Below, piece by piece: positions 11,109 through 18,945 of a stretch of DNA of 52,294 nt (position 1 is its first letter; each line of letters begins with the position of its first letter). The stretch is from NCBI GenBank assembly GCA_021787565.1, contig JAJYLT010000004.1, forward strand, positions 1 to 52,294, in the 5' to 3' direction. A program made the position numbers and the translations under genes. The notes below the pieces were generated by a model. The model made no database searches. It was not told the DNA's origin and worked only from the letters and a program-made list of their open reading frames with translations. The stretch comes from Acidobacteriota bacterium. GTDB taxonomy: Bacteria > Acidobacteriota > UBA4820 > DSQY01.

Positions 11109-12626
11109 TTGTCCGATGTCCTGATCGTGGACGATGACGACCTGATCGCCAGGATGTTCTCGGACTGGCTCCACGCGGCGGGGTTCCGGACGGCCAGGGC
11201 CGCGACGGGCACCGATGCCCTCGACCTCGTGAGCCGGTCCCGGCCGGACCTGATCCTCCTGGACCTGAATCTTCCCGACATCGGCGGCTTGGCGGTGTGC
11301 CGAATCCTCAAGGATCACGAGCGGACGCACCGCATCCCCGTGGTGGTGATCACCGCTTCGGACCGGCCGGAGGACAGGACCCATGCCCTCGACCTGGGCG
11401 TGGAGGACTTCGTCAACAAACCGGTGAACCCCAAGGAGCTCCTGGCCCGCGTTCAGGCGCTCATCCGCAGCAGCGAGCTCAGCGACCGCCTCTTGCAGGC
11501 CTACACGCACATGGACGAACTGGGGGAGTTCGCGGACCGGTACGCCCATGAGATCGTAGCCGACCTGAAGCCGGCGGAGGTGGCCTGGCACGTGGCCCGC
11601 CAGCTCCTGGGGGCACAACCCGGGGACTCTCGCCGCCCCGGTTTCGTCTGGGGCAGCGCCTCCTTCAAGGGAAGAGTCCGCGGCCTCGGGTTCTGGTACC
11701 TCGATGGCACCATCGTCAGCAATCCCACCGTGAGCTCCTGGCATAAGGTCGATGCGGCCCTCTCCCCCTTCCGGACGGAGGAGGGGCAGTACCTGTCCAA
11801 CGACCCGGTCCCCGACGGCCTCCGGAGCCTGCTCGGTGCCCCGCCCGAGCTTCCCCTGGCCAACTTCGCCGCCGTCCGGGCCGGGAACGACCTCGTGCTG
11901 GCCGCCGATTACCGACGGCAGGTGACCCCCTACGAGTTTCCGCTTCTGCGGAGCAGCGTCCGCTATTGGGCCGTGTTCCAGCGCCTCTGGCGCGAGATGC
12001 GGCGGACGGAGGGGGCCTTCGTGTTTCTCATGGAGGCCCTGGCCCTCGCCGCGGAGTTCCAGGACGACGGAGTGGCCAGCCACATCCGGAGAGTAAACGC
12101 CTACGCCAAGAGCCTGGCTCACGGCGTGGGAAGCGATCCCAGGTTCATCCGGCGCATCGCCGTCTGCGCCCAGATGCACGACGTGGGCAAGATCACCATG
12201 CCCGCGTCCATCCTCCAGAAGCCCGGCCATCTCTCGCCGAACGAGTGGGACGTCATGAAACGCCACACGGTCAACGGGGCGCGCATCCTGAAGGGACCGC
12301 CCGAATTGGAAATGGCGGCCCGCATCGCGCGCTCCCACCATGAAAACTACGACGGGACCGGTTATCCCGACGGGACCGTGGGCGACGAGATTCCGCTGGA
12401 GGCGAGGATCGTCAAGGTCGTGGACATCTACGACGCCCTTCGTATGCGCCGCTCTTACAAACCCAGCTATTCTCACGAGGCCGCCGTCAACGTTCTCCGC
12501 CTCGGGGACGACCGCGTGACCCCTTCGCACCTGGACCCCATGCTCCTGGAGGCATTCCTGGACCGCCAGGCGCACTTCCAGGAGATCTACGAGAGGGAAC
12601 CGGTGCACCCGGTGGCTGCCGGGTGA
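11109..12626 (+). CDS. HD-GYP response regulator (RpfG-like, likely c-di-GMP phosphodiesterase)
   Basis: The protein joins an N-terminal receiver (acidic VDDDD, phospho-Asp D52 in LLDLNLP, Lys in FVNKPVNPKE) to a C-terminal HD-GYP domain through a middle region of about 180 residues without a recognised fold. The HD pair is H357-D358 in MHDVGKI, and HHENYDGTGYPDG gives the GYP motif, so the enzyme should hydrolyse cyclic di-GMP. The start chosen is TTG at 11109, six bases after GGAGG; it places the receiver at the exact N-terminus. An in-frame ATG at 11067 would add 14 residues with no Shine-Dalgarno sequence. Confidence 0.88.
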   Translation: MSDVLIVDDDDLIARMFSDWLHAAGFRTARAATGTDALDLVSRSRPDLILLDLNLPDIGGLAVCRILKDHERTHRIPVVVITASDRPEDRTHALDLGVEDFVNKPVNPKELLARVQALIRSSELSDRLLQAYTHMDELGEFADRYAHEIVADLKPAEVAWHVARQLLGAQPGDSRRPGFVWGSASFKGRVRGLGFWYLDGTIVSNPTVSSWHKVDAALSPFRTEEGQYLSNDPVPDGLRSLLGAPPELPLANFAAVRAGNDLVLAADYRRQVTPYEFPLLRSSVRYWAVFQRLWREMRRTEGAFVFLMEALALAAEFQDDGVASHIRRVNAYAKSLAHGVGSDPRFIRRIAVCAQMHDVGKITMPASILQKPGHLSPNEWDVMKRHTVNGARILKGPPELEMAARIARSHHENYDGTGYPDGTVGDEIPLEARIVKVVDIYDALRMRRSYKPSYSHEAAVNVLRLGDDRVTPSHLDPMLLEAFLDRQAHFQEIYEREPVHPVAAG

Positions 12627-12667
12627 GCGTCCGGCGCCGCCCGCCCCCGGCCGGCTGGTCGCTCCGC

Positions 12668-12696
12668 TTGAGCTTTTTCCCGGTGGCCGGTACAAT
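12668..12696 (+). promoter_or_regulatory. Sigma70-type promoter for gltX
   Basis: TTGAGC (12668-12673) and TACAAT (12691-12696) are 17 bases apart. The predicted start gives a leader of about 15 nt containing GGAGC before the gltX ATG. Confidence 0.65.
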
Positions 12697-12717
12697 GACC
12701 CGCCTCTGGAGCAGCCC

Positions 12718-14214
12718 ATGAACACCGACCGTGTACGCGTCCGCTTCGCCCCCTCCCCCACCGGGCACCTCCACCTGGGCAACGTGCGGACGGCCCTCTT
12801 CAATTGGCTCTACGCCAGGCGCCACGGCGGCACCTTCATCCTCCGCCTGGAGGATACGGACGCCGCGCGCTCCACCCAGGAGAGCGTCCTCTCCGTCCTG
12901 GAAGACTTGCGCTGGATGGGGCTGGAGTGGGACGAAGGGCCCGAGGCGGGGGGGGAGTTCGGCCCCTACCGCCAGACCGAACGCTACGGCCTCTACACCG
13001 CCCACCTGAACCGGCTCCTGGAGGCGGGGAAGGCCTATCCCTGCTTCTGCTCCCAGGAGGATCTGGAGAGGGGCCGCGCGGAGGCCAGGGCCGCCGGGCG
13101 AACCTACATCTACCCGGGCACCTGCCGCCACCTCACGGCCGAGCAGAGGGAGGCCAGGCGTGGCGAAGGGATACGGCCGGCGGTGCGGCTCCACGTGAAA
13201 CCCCAGACTGTGTCCTTCACCGACGTGGTCAGGGGCCCGGTCTCCATCCACAGCCAGACCTTCGGCGACTGGATCCTCAGCCGGCCGGACGGGTCGCCCA
13301 CCTACAACTTCGCCGTGGTGATCGACGACGCGCTCATGGCCGTGACGCACGTCATCCGCGGCGAGGACCACCTCTCCAACACCCCCAAGCAGGTGGTGCT
13401 CTACGAGGCCTTGGGGCTCCCCATCCCGCGCTTCGCCCATCTCTCCATGATCCTGGGTCCGGACGGCGGCAAGCTCAGCAAGCGCCACGGGGACGTCTCC
13501 CTGGACGCCTTCCGCGCCAGGGGGTACCTGCCCGAGGCCATGGTCAACGGGCTGGCCCTGCTGGGGTGGTCCGACTCGGAGGGGCAGGAGATTCTCACGC
13601 GCGAGGAGCTCGTTCAGCGATTCGACCTGGAGAGGATCAACAAGTCCGCCGCCGTCTTCGACGAGGGCAAGCTCAGGCACCTCAACGCCGCCCACCTCAA
13701 GGCCTACTCCGACGAGCAGGTGGAGGCCATGATCAGGCCTCACCTCGTCCAGGCCGGGCGCCTGCCCGCGGGCCCCCTCGCGCCCGAGGTTCAGAGCTGG
13801 GCCGTCTCCCTGGCCGGCCTCCTGCGCCAACGCATCGACCTGCTCACGGAGGCGGTGCCCGCCAGCGATCCGGTTTTTCTTTTCGATCCCGCCACCATGG
13901 ACGAGGCGGCCCGCGCGGGGCTGGCCGAGCCCGACGCCGTCCGAGTCCTGCGAGCCTTCGCCGAGGAGGCCGGCCGGATGGACCTCTCTGTCCCCGGCGC
14001 TTACCGGGAGCTCGTGATGGGCCTCAAGGCGCGGCTGAAGGTCAAGGGGAAGGCGCTCTTCCATCCCATTCGGCTGGGTGTCACGGCCGCCGACTCGGGG
14101 CCCGACCTGGAGCGGCTGGTGCCCATCCTGGCCTCCGGCAGCAGGCTGGCGCTTCCCACGCCCGTTCTGGGCCCCGCCGAACGGACGCGGCGGGTGCTGG
14201 CGCTGCTGGAGTGA
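12718..14214 (+). CDS. gltX: Glutamyl-tRNA synthetase
   Basis: This class I aminoacyl-tRNA synthetase charges tRNA-Glu (and in many bacteria also tRNA-Gln). The HIGH-type signature is PSPTGHLHLGNVRTALFN near the N-terminus and the KMSKS-type loop is GGKLSKRHGD. A Cys/His zinc-binding insertion (CFCSQEDLERG ... GTCRHL) of the bacterial enzyme is visible around residues 102-142. The 498-residue length is normal. The stop codon is embedded in a heptamer tandem repeat. Whether the enzyme discriminates tRNA-Glu from tRNA-Gln cannot be said. Confidence 0.96.
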   Translation: MNTDRVRVRFAPSPTGHLHLGNVRTALFNWLYARRHGGTFILRLEDTDAARSTQESVLSVLEDLRWMGLEWDEGPEAGGEFGPYRQTERYGLYTAHLNRLLEAGKAYPCFCSQEDLERGRAEARAAGRTYIYPGTCRHLTAEQREARRGEGIRPAVRLHVKPQTVSFTDVVRGPVSIHSQTFGDWILSRPDGSPTYNFAVVIDDALMAVTHVIRGEDHLSNTPKQVVLYEALGLPIPRFAHLSMILGPDGGKLSKRHGDVSLDAFRARGYLPEAMVNGLALLGWSDSEGQEILTREELVQRFDLERINKSAAVFDEGKLRHLNAAHLKAYSDEQVEAMIRPHLVQAGRLPAGPLAPEVQSWAVSLAGLLRQRIDLLTEAVPASDPVFLFDPATMDEAARAGLAEPDAVRVLRAFAEEAGRMDLSVPGAYRELVMGLKARLKVKGKALFHPIRLGVTAADSGPDLERLVPILASGSRLALPTPVLGPAERTRRVLALLE

Positions 14215-14238
14215 GAAGTGAGAAGTGAGAAGTAAGAA
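14211..14238 (+). repeat. Four tandem heptamers covering the gltX stop codon
   Basis: The unit GTGAGAA occurs three times in a row and then once as GTAAGAA. The gltX TGA is inside the first unit. Slippage here would not change the protein because the stop lies in the first copy. Confidence 0.8.
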
Positions 14239-14357
14239 GGCCCCTTCAGAGATTTTGCGAGACCCCATCATGCCTTTCGGCCGGAGTGGGAAGGCCTCTC
14301 CCGGCGCGTCGAGTGCGCACCCCCTGCCCCCCGCACTTGTGCGGTGAAATCGGAATC

Positions 14358-14573
14358 TATACAGCACGACGGAAGTCCGGCGCGCTGTATGCGGGTGGGG
14401 GTCCGGGGGAGGCGCCGCTGCGCCTCCCCCGGTAGGGCCCGCGGGGAGGGCTCAGCCCTTGCGCGGCCCGCAGGGCCGCACTCGCAAGGGCTGGGGCCTT
14501 CCCCGCGAATACAGAGCGGCATACGCCCCAAGCCCCACCACCTTATGCGCCTTCACTTATGCCGCTCTGTATA
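14358..14573. mobile_element. 216 bp hairpin-ended repeat element, copy 1
   Basis: Near-identical to 48307-48523; I count five substitutions and one single-base indel. Left end: ATACAGCACG pairs with CGCGCTGTAT across a 12-base loop. Right end: a perfect 15-base stem (ATACAGAGCGGCATA and complement) around a 35-base loop. Between them are an 11-base GC hairpin (GGGGGAGGCGC / GCGCCTCCCCC) and a nested hairpin at CCTTGCG...CGCAAGG. The outer bases are TATACAG...CTGTATA. It has no convincing ORF; open frames through it are by-products of its GC content. It looks like a non-autonomous element, perhaps of the hairpin-end (IS200/IS605-like) type. It sits 9 bases beyond the rimI stop. Confidence 0.8.
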
Positions 14574-14582
14574 GCCTGCATG

Positions 14583-15098
14583 TCAGTAGGCTTTGGGCTC
14601 GAGGGGATCGGGCTCCGCGGGCCTCAGGTCCCGCTCCATGTTGAGCGCGTCGCTGCCGTCGGAGTAGTAGCGGGGATAGCGCCCCACCACCACGAATTCG
14701 TGCTTCTGGTAGAGCCCGATGGCCTCCACGTTGTCCGCGCGGACCTCCAGGTGAATCCACTCCGCCCCCTCCCGCCGGGCCCGGCGGAGCACGTGCAGGA
14801 GGAGGGCCTCGCCGATCCCGAGCCCCCTGCGCTCCGGATGGACGGCAATGTTGACCAGGTGCGCGCGCTCATAGATGACCCAGAGGAAGGCATACCCGGC
14901 CACCCTCCCGCCGTCGTCCGCCACGAAGGCCCGGCAGAAGGGATTTTGGTTGAACTCGAAGGCCAGCGCCTCGAAGGACCAAGGGGCTGGAAAGGTGGCG
15001 GCCTCGATGGCCGAGACGGCGGGCAGATCCTCCTCCCTCATGGGGCGGATCGTCGTCAGCTCATGGGCCTCCACTGCCATCGGACCCCTTTCCCCCAA
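14583..15098 (-). CDS. rimI: RimI-like ribosomal-protein-alanine N-acetyltransferase
   Basis: This GNAT-fold enzyme would acetylate the N-terminal alanine of ribosomal protein S18 or a similar target using acetyl-CoA. Residues IRPMREEDLPAVSAIEAATF and PWSFEALAFEF are typical of the RimI start; the acetyl-CoA loop is HPERRGLGIGEALL; LEVRADNVEAIGLYQKHEF and the RYYSDGSDALNMER end complete the RimI signature. The protein is 171 residues from the first ATG; a second in-frame ATG at 15080 gives 165 residues and is equally possible. The hairpin-ended element lies immediately downstream and may terminate the transcript. Confidence 0.88.
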   Translation of the reverse strand: MGERGPMAVEAHELTTIRPMREEDLPAVSAIEAATFPAPWSFEALAFEFNQNPFCRAFVADDGGRVAGYAFLWVIYERAHLVNIAVHPERRGLGIGEALLLHVLRRARREGAEWIHLEVRADNVEAIGLYQKHEFVVVGRYPRYYSDGSDALNMERDLRPAEPDPLEPKAY

Positions 15099-15212
15099 CC
15101 GGACCGCGTGCGCTTCTGCCGTTCTTCCCCCCGGGCGGGAGCCGATCAGCCGGAGCCTTTCCCACGTGCGGTGTTCCGCGAGGACCGCCCCGTCTCATTG
15201 GCGGATACACCC

Positions 15213-16103
15213 TCAGGGCAGCGGCTGGCCCGTCAGCCTCTCGTAAGCCTCGCGGTACTTGGCCGTGGTTTTGGCCACCACCTCGCCCGGGAGTGAGGGC
15301 ACCGGGGGCTCCTTGTTCCAGCGTATGGAGAGCAGGTAGTCCCGCACGAACTGCTTGTCGAAGGAGGGCTGGGGGCGGCCGGGCTCATATAGGTCCACGG
15401 GCCAGAAGCGGCTGGAGTCCGGAGTCAGCACTTCGTCGCAGAGGATGAGGTCGCCCTCGTGCAGCCCGAACTCGAACTTCGTGTCCGCGATGAGGATGCC
15501 GCGCTGGCGGGCGTAGTCCGCGGCGAAGTTGTAAAGGGCCAGCGAGGTTTCCCGCACGCGGCGAGCCAGGCTCTCTCCCATCAGCGCGGCGGCCTGGGCG
15601 AATGAGATGTTTTCGTCGTGGCCGCTCTCCGCCTTCGTGGAGGGGGTGAAGAGGGGCTCGGGAAGGCGATCGCTCTCCCTGAGGCCATCGGGCAGAGGGA
15701 TACCGCACACCGAGCCGGTCCGCTGGTAGTCGCTCCAGCCCGAGCCGCTGAGATAGCCGCGGACGATGCACTCGACCGGCAACATCTGCGCCTTCTTGGC
15801 GATGGTGAACCGGCCCTCGAGGGACTCCTTGTGGGGACAGAGGGGCGAGGGCAGGTCCTCCGTGCTGGTGCTGATCAGGTGGTTCTTCACGAGGTGCCTG
15901 GTCTTTTCGAACCAGAAGGCCGAAATCATGTTCAGGACCCGGCCCTTGTCCGGGATGCCGTTGGGCAACACGTGGTCGAAGGCGGAGAGGCGGTCCGTCA
16001 CCACGATGAGCAGGTGCTCCCCGAGGTCGTACACGTCCCGTACCTTGCCGCGGGAGAGGAGCGGCACCTCCACGAAGTCCGTCTCGGTTACCACCGGATG
16101 CAT
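15213..16103 (-). CDS. purC: Phosphoribosylaminoimidazole-succinocarboxamide synthase
   Basis: SAICAR synthase catalyses the ATP-dependent ligation of aspartate to CAIR in purine synthesis. The motifs [62 protein letters not shown] and IADTKFEFG are all present. The 296-residue length fits the longer (yeast Ade1-like) subgroup. The start at 16103 follows AGGAGG by a few bases; the reading frame extends 23 codons further upstream without a ribosome binding site. No other pur gene is adjacent. Confidence 0.96.
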   Translation of the reverse strand: MHPVVTETDFVEVPLLSRGKVRDVYDLGEHLLIVVTDRLSAFDHVLPNGIPDKGRVLNMISAFWFEKTRHLVKNHLISTSTEDLPSPLCPHKESLEGRFTIAKKAQMLPVECIVRGYLSGSGWSDYQRTGSVCGIPLPDGLRESDRLPEPLFTPSTKAESGHDENISFAQAAALMGESLARRVRETSLALYNFAADYARQRGILIADTKFEFGLHEGDLILCDEVLTPDSSRFWPVDLYEPGRPQPSFDKQFVRDYLLSIRWNKEPPVPSLPGEVVAKTTAKYREAYERLTGQPLP

Positions 16104-16122
16104 GGGTTCCTCCTGCGCCTCA

Positions 16123-17334
16123 TCAATGAACCTTGGTTTCACTGGTATTCTGACTCGCTGGTGACGGCCCACCCTTGTTCAGGGTGACCCGCTCCCCGCT
16201 GCGCGTGACCGAGAGCCCCGGAATCTTGTCCACGACCGAGACGAATTGCTGGGCATCCTTGTCCGTGTCCCAGGCCGTGTTCCACACAAAACCCTTTTCC
16301 CCTCCCGATCCCGCACCCACCACGTATCGGTCGCCGCGCCAGCCCTCCGAGGCGGCATTCGCCTGATCCCTGGCCACTCCCCACTCCTCCAGGAGGATCC
16401 TGGTGTTGAACTCTCCCCACACTCCCTTGGACACCGACTTCCACCCGGCCTTCCGCCAGGCGACCGGCAGGTCGGCCTCGACCGGGAGCGTCGGATCGCT
16501 GCCGGCGAAATACCTGGAGGGGTGAAGCACCTGCTCCATGGACCGCGGGGGGTGGAGGTACAGATCGTCGATGGCTTTGAATCCCCCCCGCTCATAAGCC
16601 GCCTGCACCAGCCGGTAGCCCGCCAGATAGGCTATGAGCAGGTTTTTCTGGAGGTAGGCCGGCACGCTCGCCCCCATCAGCTCCTGGCCTATGCCCATGG
16701 TGGTCATGAGGTCGGACATGGTGCGCTGCTGGTCGGGCTTCACCTGCAGGAGCTGGTAGAGGTAGCGCAGCATGACCCACGTGGCATCTCCCTCCACCAC
16801 GCACCGGGCGGCGTCGGCCCGGTCTTCGTTCTCTCGGTCCTCGAGGGGCAGGCTGAGCAGGTGGAAGTGCTGGTCGGTGAGCGCGTGGTCCAGCTCATGG
16901 ATCAGGAAGACGTCCGTAAGATGGAGGTCAGGCAGGCCGAGCTGGGAGCCGAGATCCCCGTCGTCTACCGGATTCCGGTTGACGTACAGCCTGCCCGTGT
17001 GCGGGTCGTACAGACCCGCCACCTGCTCGTCCAGCAGCACGTCCATCTGCTTCCGCAGGTCCATCTTGGGGGGTATGAGCCCGAACACCTTGAGCGTCTC
17101 TTCCATGCGGGGCCATTCCTTGGCCGTGTACTCCCTGGTGATCTCCCCCTGGACCACGGCCCGCATGCCCGCGTCGTCCACGTAAGCCACCTGCACGGGC
17201 GAAAGGAAGGTCAGCCCCCGGAGCGCCTCCACCTTCTTTTCCAGGGCCGCAAGGTCCGGCTTGCCCTGGCCCCGAACCCCCAGCGCCAAGACCAGCAGAA
17301 TGAAGAATATGCAGGCGTTCCTCGCCTTCCTCAT
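16123..17334 (-). CDS. Secreted HExxH zinc metallopeptidase-like protein, family unnamed
   Basis: The 403-residue protein starts with a signal peptide ([11 protein letters not shown], residues 10-20). A zinc-binding HELDH is at residues 146-150 in [15 protein letters not shown], and E181 in [12 protein letters not shown] is a likely third ligand, the pattern of gluzincin-type peptidases. [13 protein letters not shown], before the active site, is shared by a group of poorly described secreted proteins that I recall but cannot name precisely. The enzyme may act in the periplasm or outside. There is no Shine-Dalgarno sequence; a promoter placed so close to the ATG suggests a leaderless message. 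purC follows 19 bases downstream, so the two may be co-transcribed. Confidence 0.75.
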   Translation of the reverse strand: MRKARNACIFFILLVLALGVRGQGKPDLAALEKKVEALRGLTFLSPVQVAYVDDAGMRAVVQGEITREYTAKEWPRMEETLKVFGLIPPKMDLRKQMDVLLDEQVAGLYDPHTGRLYVNRNPVDDGDLGSQLGLPDLHLTDVFLIHELDHALTDQHFHLLSLPLEDRENEDRADAARCVVEGDATWVMLRYLYQLLQVKPDQQRTMSDLMTTMGIGQELMGASVPAYLQKNLLIAYLAGYRLVQAAYERGGFKAIDDLYLHPPRSMEQVLHPSRYFAGSDPTLPVEADLPVAWRKAGWKSVSKGVWGEFNTRILLEEWGVARDQANAASEGWRGDRYVVGAGSGGEKGFVWNTAWDTDKDAQQFVSVVDKIPGLSVTRSGERVTLNKGGPSPASQNTSETKVH

Positions 17335-17340
17335 GAGGCG

Positions 17341-17369
17341 ATTGTGCCATCGGGGGCAGGAGCGGTCAA
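17341..17369 (-). promoter_or_regulatory. Sigma70-type promoter giving a leaderless transcript
   Basis: On the minus strand TTGACC (17369-17364) and CACAAT (17346-17341) are 17 bases apart. Six bases separate the -10 box from the ATG at 17334, so transcription should start at or next to the A of the start codon. Confidence 0.6.
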
Positions 17370-17426
17370 CCGCGGGGCGCCGCCAGCCGCCCCTCGAATC
17401 CCTCGCCTAACCCCTCGAAGAAGAAA

Positions 17427-17446
17427 GCCCCGGCATTCGCCGGGGC
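17427..17446 (-). terminator. Second copy of the tRNA-Ala terminator
   Basis: GCCCCGGC and GCCGGGGC arms around a four-base loop, followed on the minus strand by TTTCTTCTTCG. It belongs to the duplicated block at 17390-17483 and matches the terminator at 17664-17685. Confidence 0.6.
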
Positions 17447-17456
17447 CTTCTTGACC

Positions 17457-17483
17457 TCTGGTGGACGGTAAGGGATTCGAACC
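17457..17483 (-). pseudogene. tRNA-Ala 3' fragment (duplicated T-arm and acceptor end)
   Basis: On the minus strand this matches the last 25 or so bases of the intact tRNA-Ala at 17697-17772, from the T-loop TTCGAATCCC to the ACCA end, and then the same downstream sequence and terminator. The homology stops inside the T-stem. The duplicated unit as a whole covers roughly 17390-17483 and 17630-17725. It cannot form a tRNA. Confidence 0.8.
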
Positions 17484-17630
17484 TGCCTTCCCTAGAAGCC
17501 TCGCGCCCAGAGGGCGCTGCGTTTCAAGGGAAGCCACCGTTCCCGGGGCGGGTCCCCTTCCGGGTGTTCTACGGCTCACCGCCGAGCAGTCGGCGGCTCC
17601 GCCTTGAACACCACGGACGCTCCCCCGCCC
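17484..17630. other. Spacer between the two tRNA-Ala 3' ends
   Basis: About 147 bases without a supported gene. It contains inverted repeats such as GCGCCC/GGGCGC near 17507 and GTGTTC/GAACAC arms (17567-17614) around a GC-rich stem. It may be the remains of whatever caused the duplication. Confidence 0.4.
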
Positions 17631-17663
17631 TTCGAATCCCTCGCCTGACCCCTCGAAGCAGAA

Positions 17664-17685
17664 GGCCCCGGCATTCGCCGGGGCC
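17664..17685 (-). terminator. Terminator of tRNA-Ala
   Basis: Arms GGCCCCGGC and GCCGGGGCC are perfect over nine bases with a GAAT loop on the minus strand, followed by TTCTGCTTC. It begins 12 bases beyond the CCA end. Confidence 0.7.
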
Positions 17686-17696
17686 ATCTTGACCTC

Positions 17697-17772
<76 letters not shown>

Positions 17773-17781
17773 GAGCTTGTG

Positions 17782-17787
17782 AGTATA
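17782..17787 (-). promoter_or_regulatory. -10 element of the tRNA-Ala promoter
   Basis: TATACT on the minus strand lies nine bases upstream of the tRNA 5' end. No good -35 hexamer is visible at 16-18 bases. Confidence 0.45.
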
Positions 17788-17885
17788 GAGGAAACGAGGG
17801 CGCAAGAAAAGACCGGAGGAACCACCCGTGGCCGGCGGAGACGCACCGCTTCCCCACCTGATGTATGGTTATCCAAGGAGGAGTC

Positions 17886-18440
17886 ATGCCGAACCGTGAA
17901 GATGCCTGGCGATTATTGTGCGAATGGACCCAGTCTGAAGCGCTGCGCCGCCACGCCCTCGGCGTCGAAACCGTCATGCGGGCCCTCGCCCGCCGCGCCA
18001 GCGAGGATGAAGAGCTCTGGGGCCTCACCGGGCTCCTGCACGATTTCGATTACGAGCGCTATCCCCAGGCGCCCGACCACCCCACGAAGGGCTCCGAGGT
18101 TCTCCGGGGCGAGGGCTACCCGGAGGTCATGATCCAGGCCATCCTGGGCCACGCCGATTACACCGGCGTGGCGAGGGTGACGCCCCTGGCCAAGGCCCTG
18201 TTTGCCTCGGACGAGCTGACGGGCTTCCTCTTCGCGTGCGCCTACGTTCAGCCCGATCGCCGCATCGCGAGCGTCAAGCCCGAGAGCGCCAAGAAGAAGC
18301 TCAAGGACAAGTCCTTCGCCCGCGGGGTGAACCGGGACGACATCCGGAAGGGGGTGGAGGAGATGGGCGTGGACCTTCTCGAACACATCATCTTCGTGCG
18401 GGACGCCCTCGCCGAAAGCGCCGAACGGTTCGGGCTCTGA
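17886..18440 (+). CDS. HD-domain hydrolase-like protein
   Basis: A 184-residue single-domain HD protein. H23 (RRHALGVE), H52-D53 (LLHDFDYER) and a later H in ILGHADYTG give the metal-binding pattern of the HD superfamily; the arrangement resembles small HDIG-type proteins found in many bacteria that have no assigned substrate. The ATG at 17886 follows AAGGAGG closely and is preferred to an upstream start at 17865. It is a soluble cytoplasmic protein and sits upstream of the receiver/GTPase-kinase genes, but a promoter separates them. Confidence 0.8.
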   Translation: MPNREDAWRLLCEWTQSEALRRHALGVETVMRALARRASEDEELWGLTGLLHDFDYERYPQAPDHPTKGSEVLRGEGYPEVMIQAILGHADYTGVARVTPLAKALFASDELTGFLFACAYVQPDRRIASVKPESAKKKLKDKSFARGVNRDDIRKGVEEMGVDLLEHIIFVRDALAESAERFGL

Positions 18441-18494
18441 GGGGAGGCAGGCCTTCCTCGCCCCACGCCCGCGGCCACGCTCGATTAAGGGACG

Positions 18495-18524
18495 TTGAAG
18501 GCATGCGGCGCTCGCGCGTATACT
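18495..18524 (+). promoter_or_regulatory. Sigma70-type promoter of the receiver/GTPase-kinase genes
   Basis: TTGAAG (18495-18500) and TATACT (18519-18524) are 18 bases apart, about 57 bases before the GTG start of the receiver gene. Confidence 0.6.
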
Positions 18525-18581
18525 TGGCGAAGGTGCGCGCAGGGCGACAATTCGCGGTCCCAGGCGAGAGGAGCGTCATCG

Positions 18582-18929
18582 GTGAAGGTCCTGGTGGTGG
18601 ACGACGACCGGCTGATCCGGAAGATGGCCAGGGCCGTCCTGGAGGAAGAGGGGCACGAATGCCTCGAAGCGGGAACTCCGGCCGAAGCCCTTCGCCTGTT
18701 GCGGGAGGCCCGTCCCGACGTCTGCTTTCTGGACTTCATCCTGCCGGACATGGACGGCCTCAGCCTCCTGCGCGTGTACTCGGCGGAGGCCGCAGAGGGG
18801 CGGGCCCGGGTCTTTCTCCTTACCGGGAGCGAGAGTGATCACCTGCTGGAGCAGGCGCGAAAAAGCGGAGCGGAGGGGATCCTGCGCAAGCCCTTCGATC
18901 CCGAAATCCTGCTCGCCAAGCTGAAGTAG
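18582..18929 (+). CDS. Single-domain response regulator beside the GTPase-kinase fusion
   Basis: A 115-residue CheY-like receiver. The acidic triplet is D7-D9 in VVDDDR, the phospho-acceptor is D51 in FLDFILPDMDG, T81 in LLTGSES and K103 in LRKPFDPE complete the active site. The start is GTG, eight bases after AGGAG; it opens directly with the first beta strand. The stop is 16 bases before the GTPase-kinase gene, so it is the natural phospho-partner of that kinase. No output domain is present. Confidence 0.86.
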   Translation: MKVLVVDDDRLIRKMARAVLEEEGHECLEAGTPAEALRLLREARPDVCFLDFILPDMDGLSLLRVYSAEAAEGRARVFLLTGSESDHLLEQARKSGAEGILRKPFDPEILLAKLK

Positions 18930-18945
18930 TCGAGGGGGGACACCG

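Noticed and set aside
14344-14644. Short frames within the 216 bp element
   Set aside because: The hairpin structure explains the conservation; frames differ between copies and carry no known domain.
17484-17630. Second tRNA gene or small RNA between the tRNA-Ala 3' copies
   Set aside because: No cloverleaf can be formed; only isolated inverted repeats are seen.
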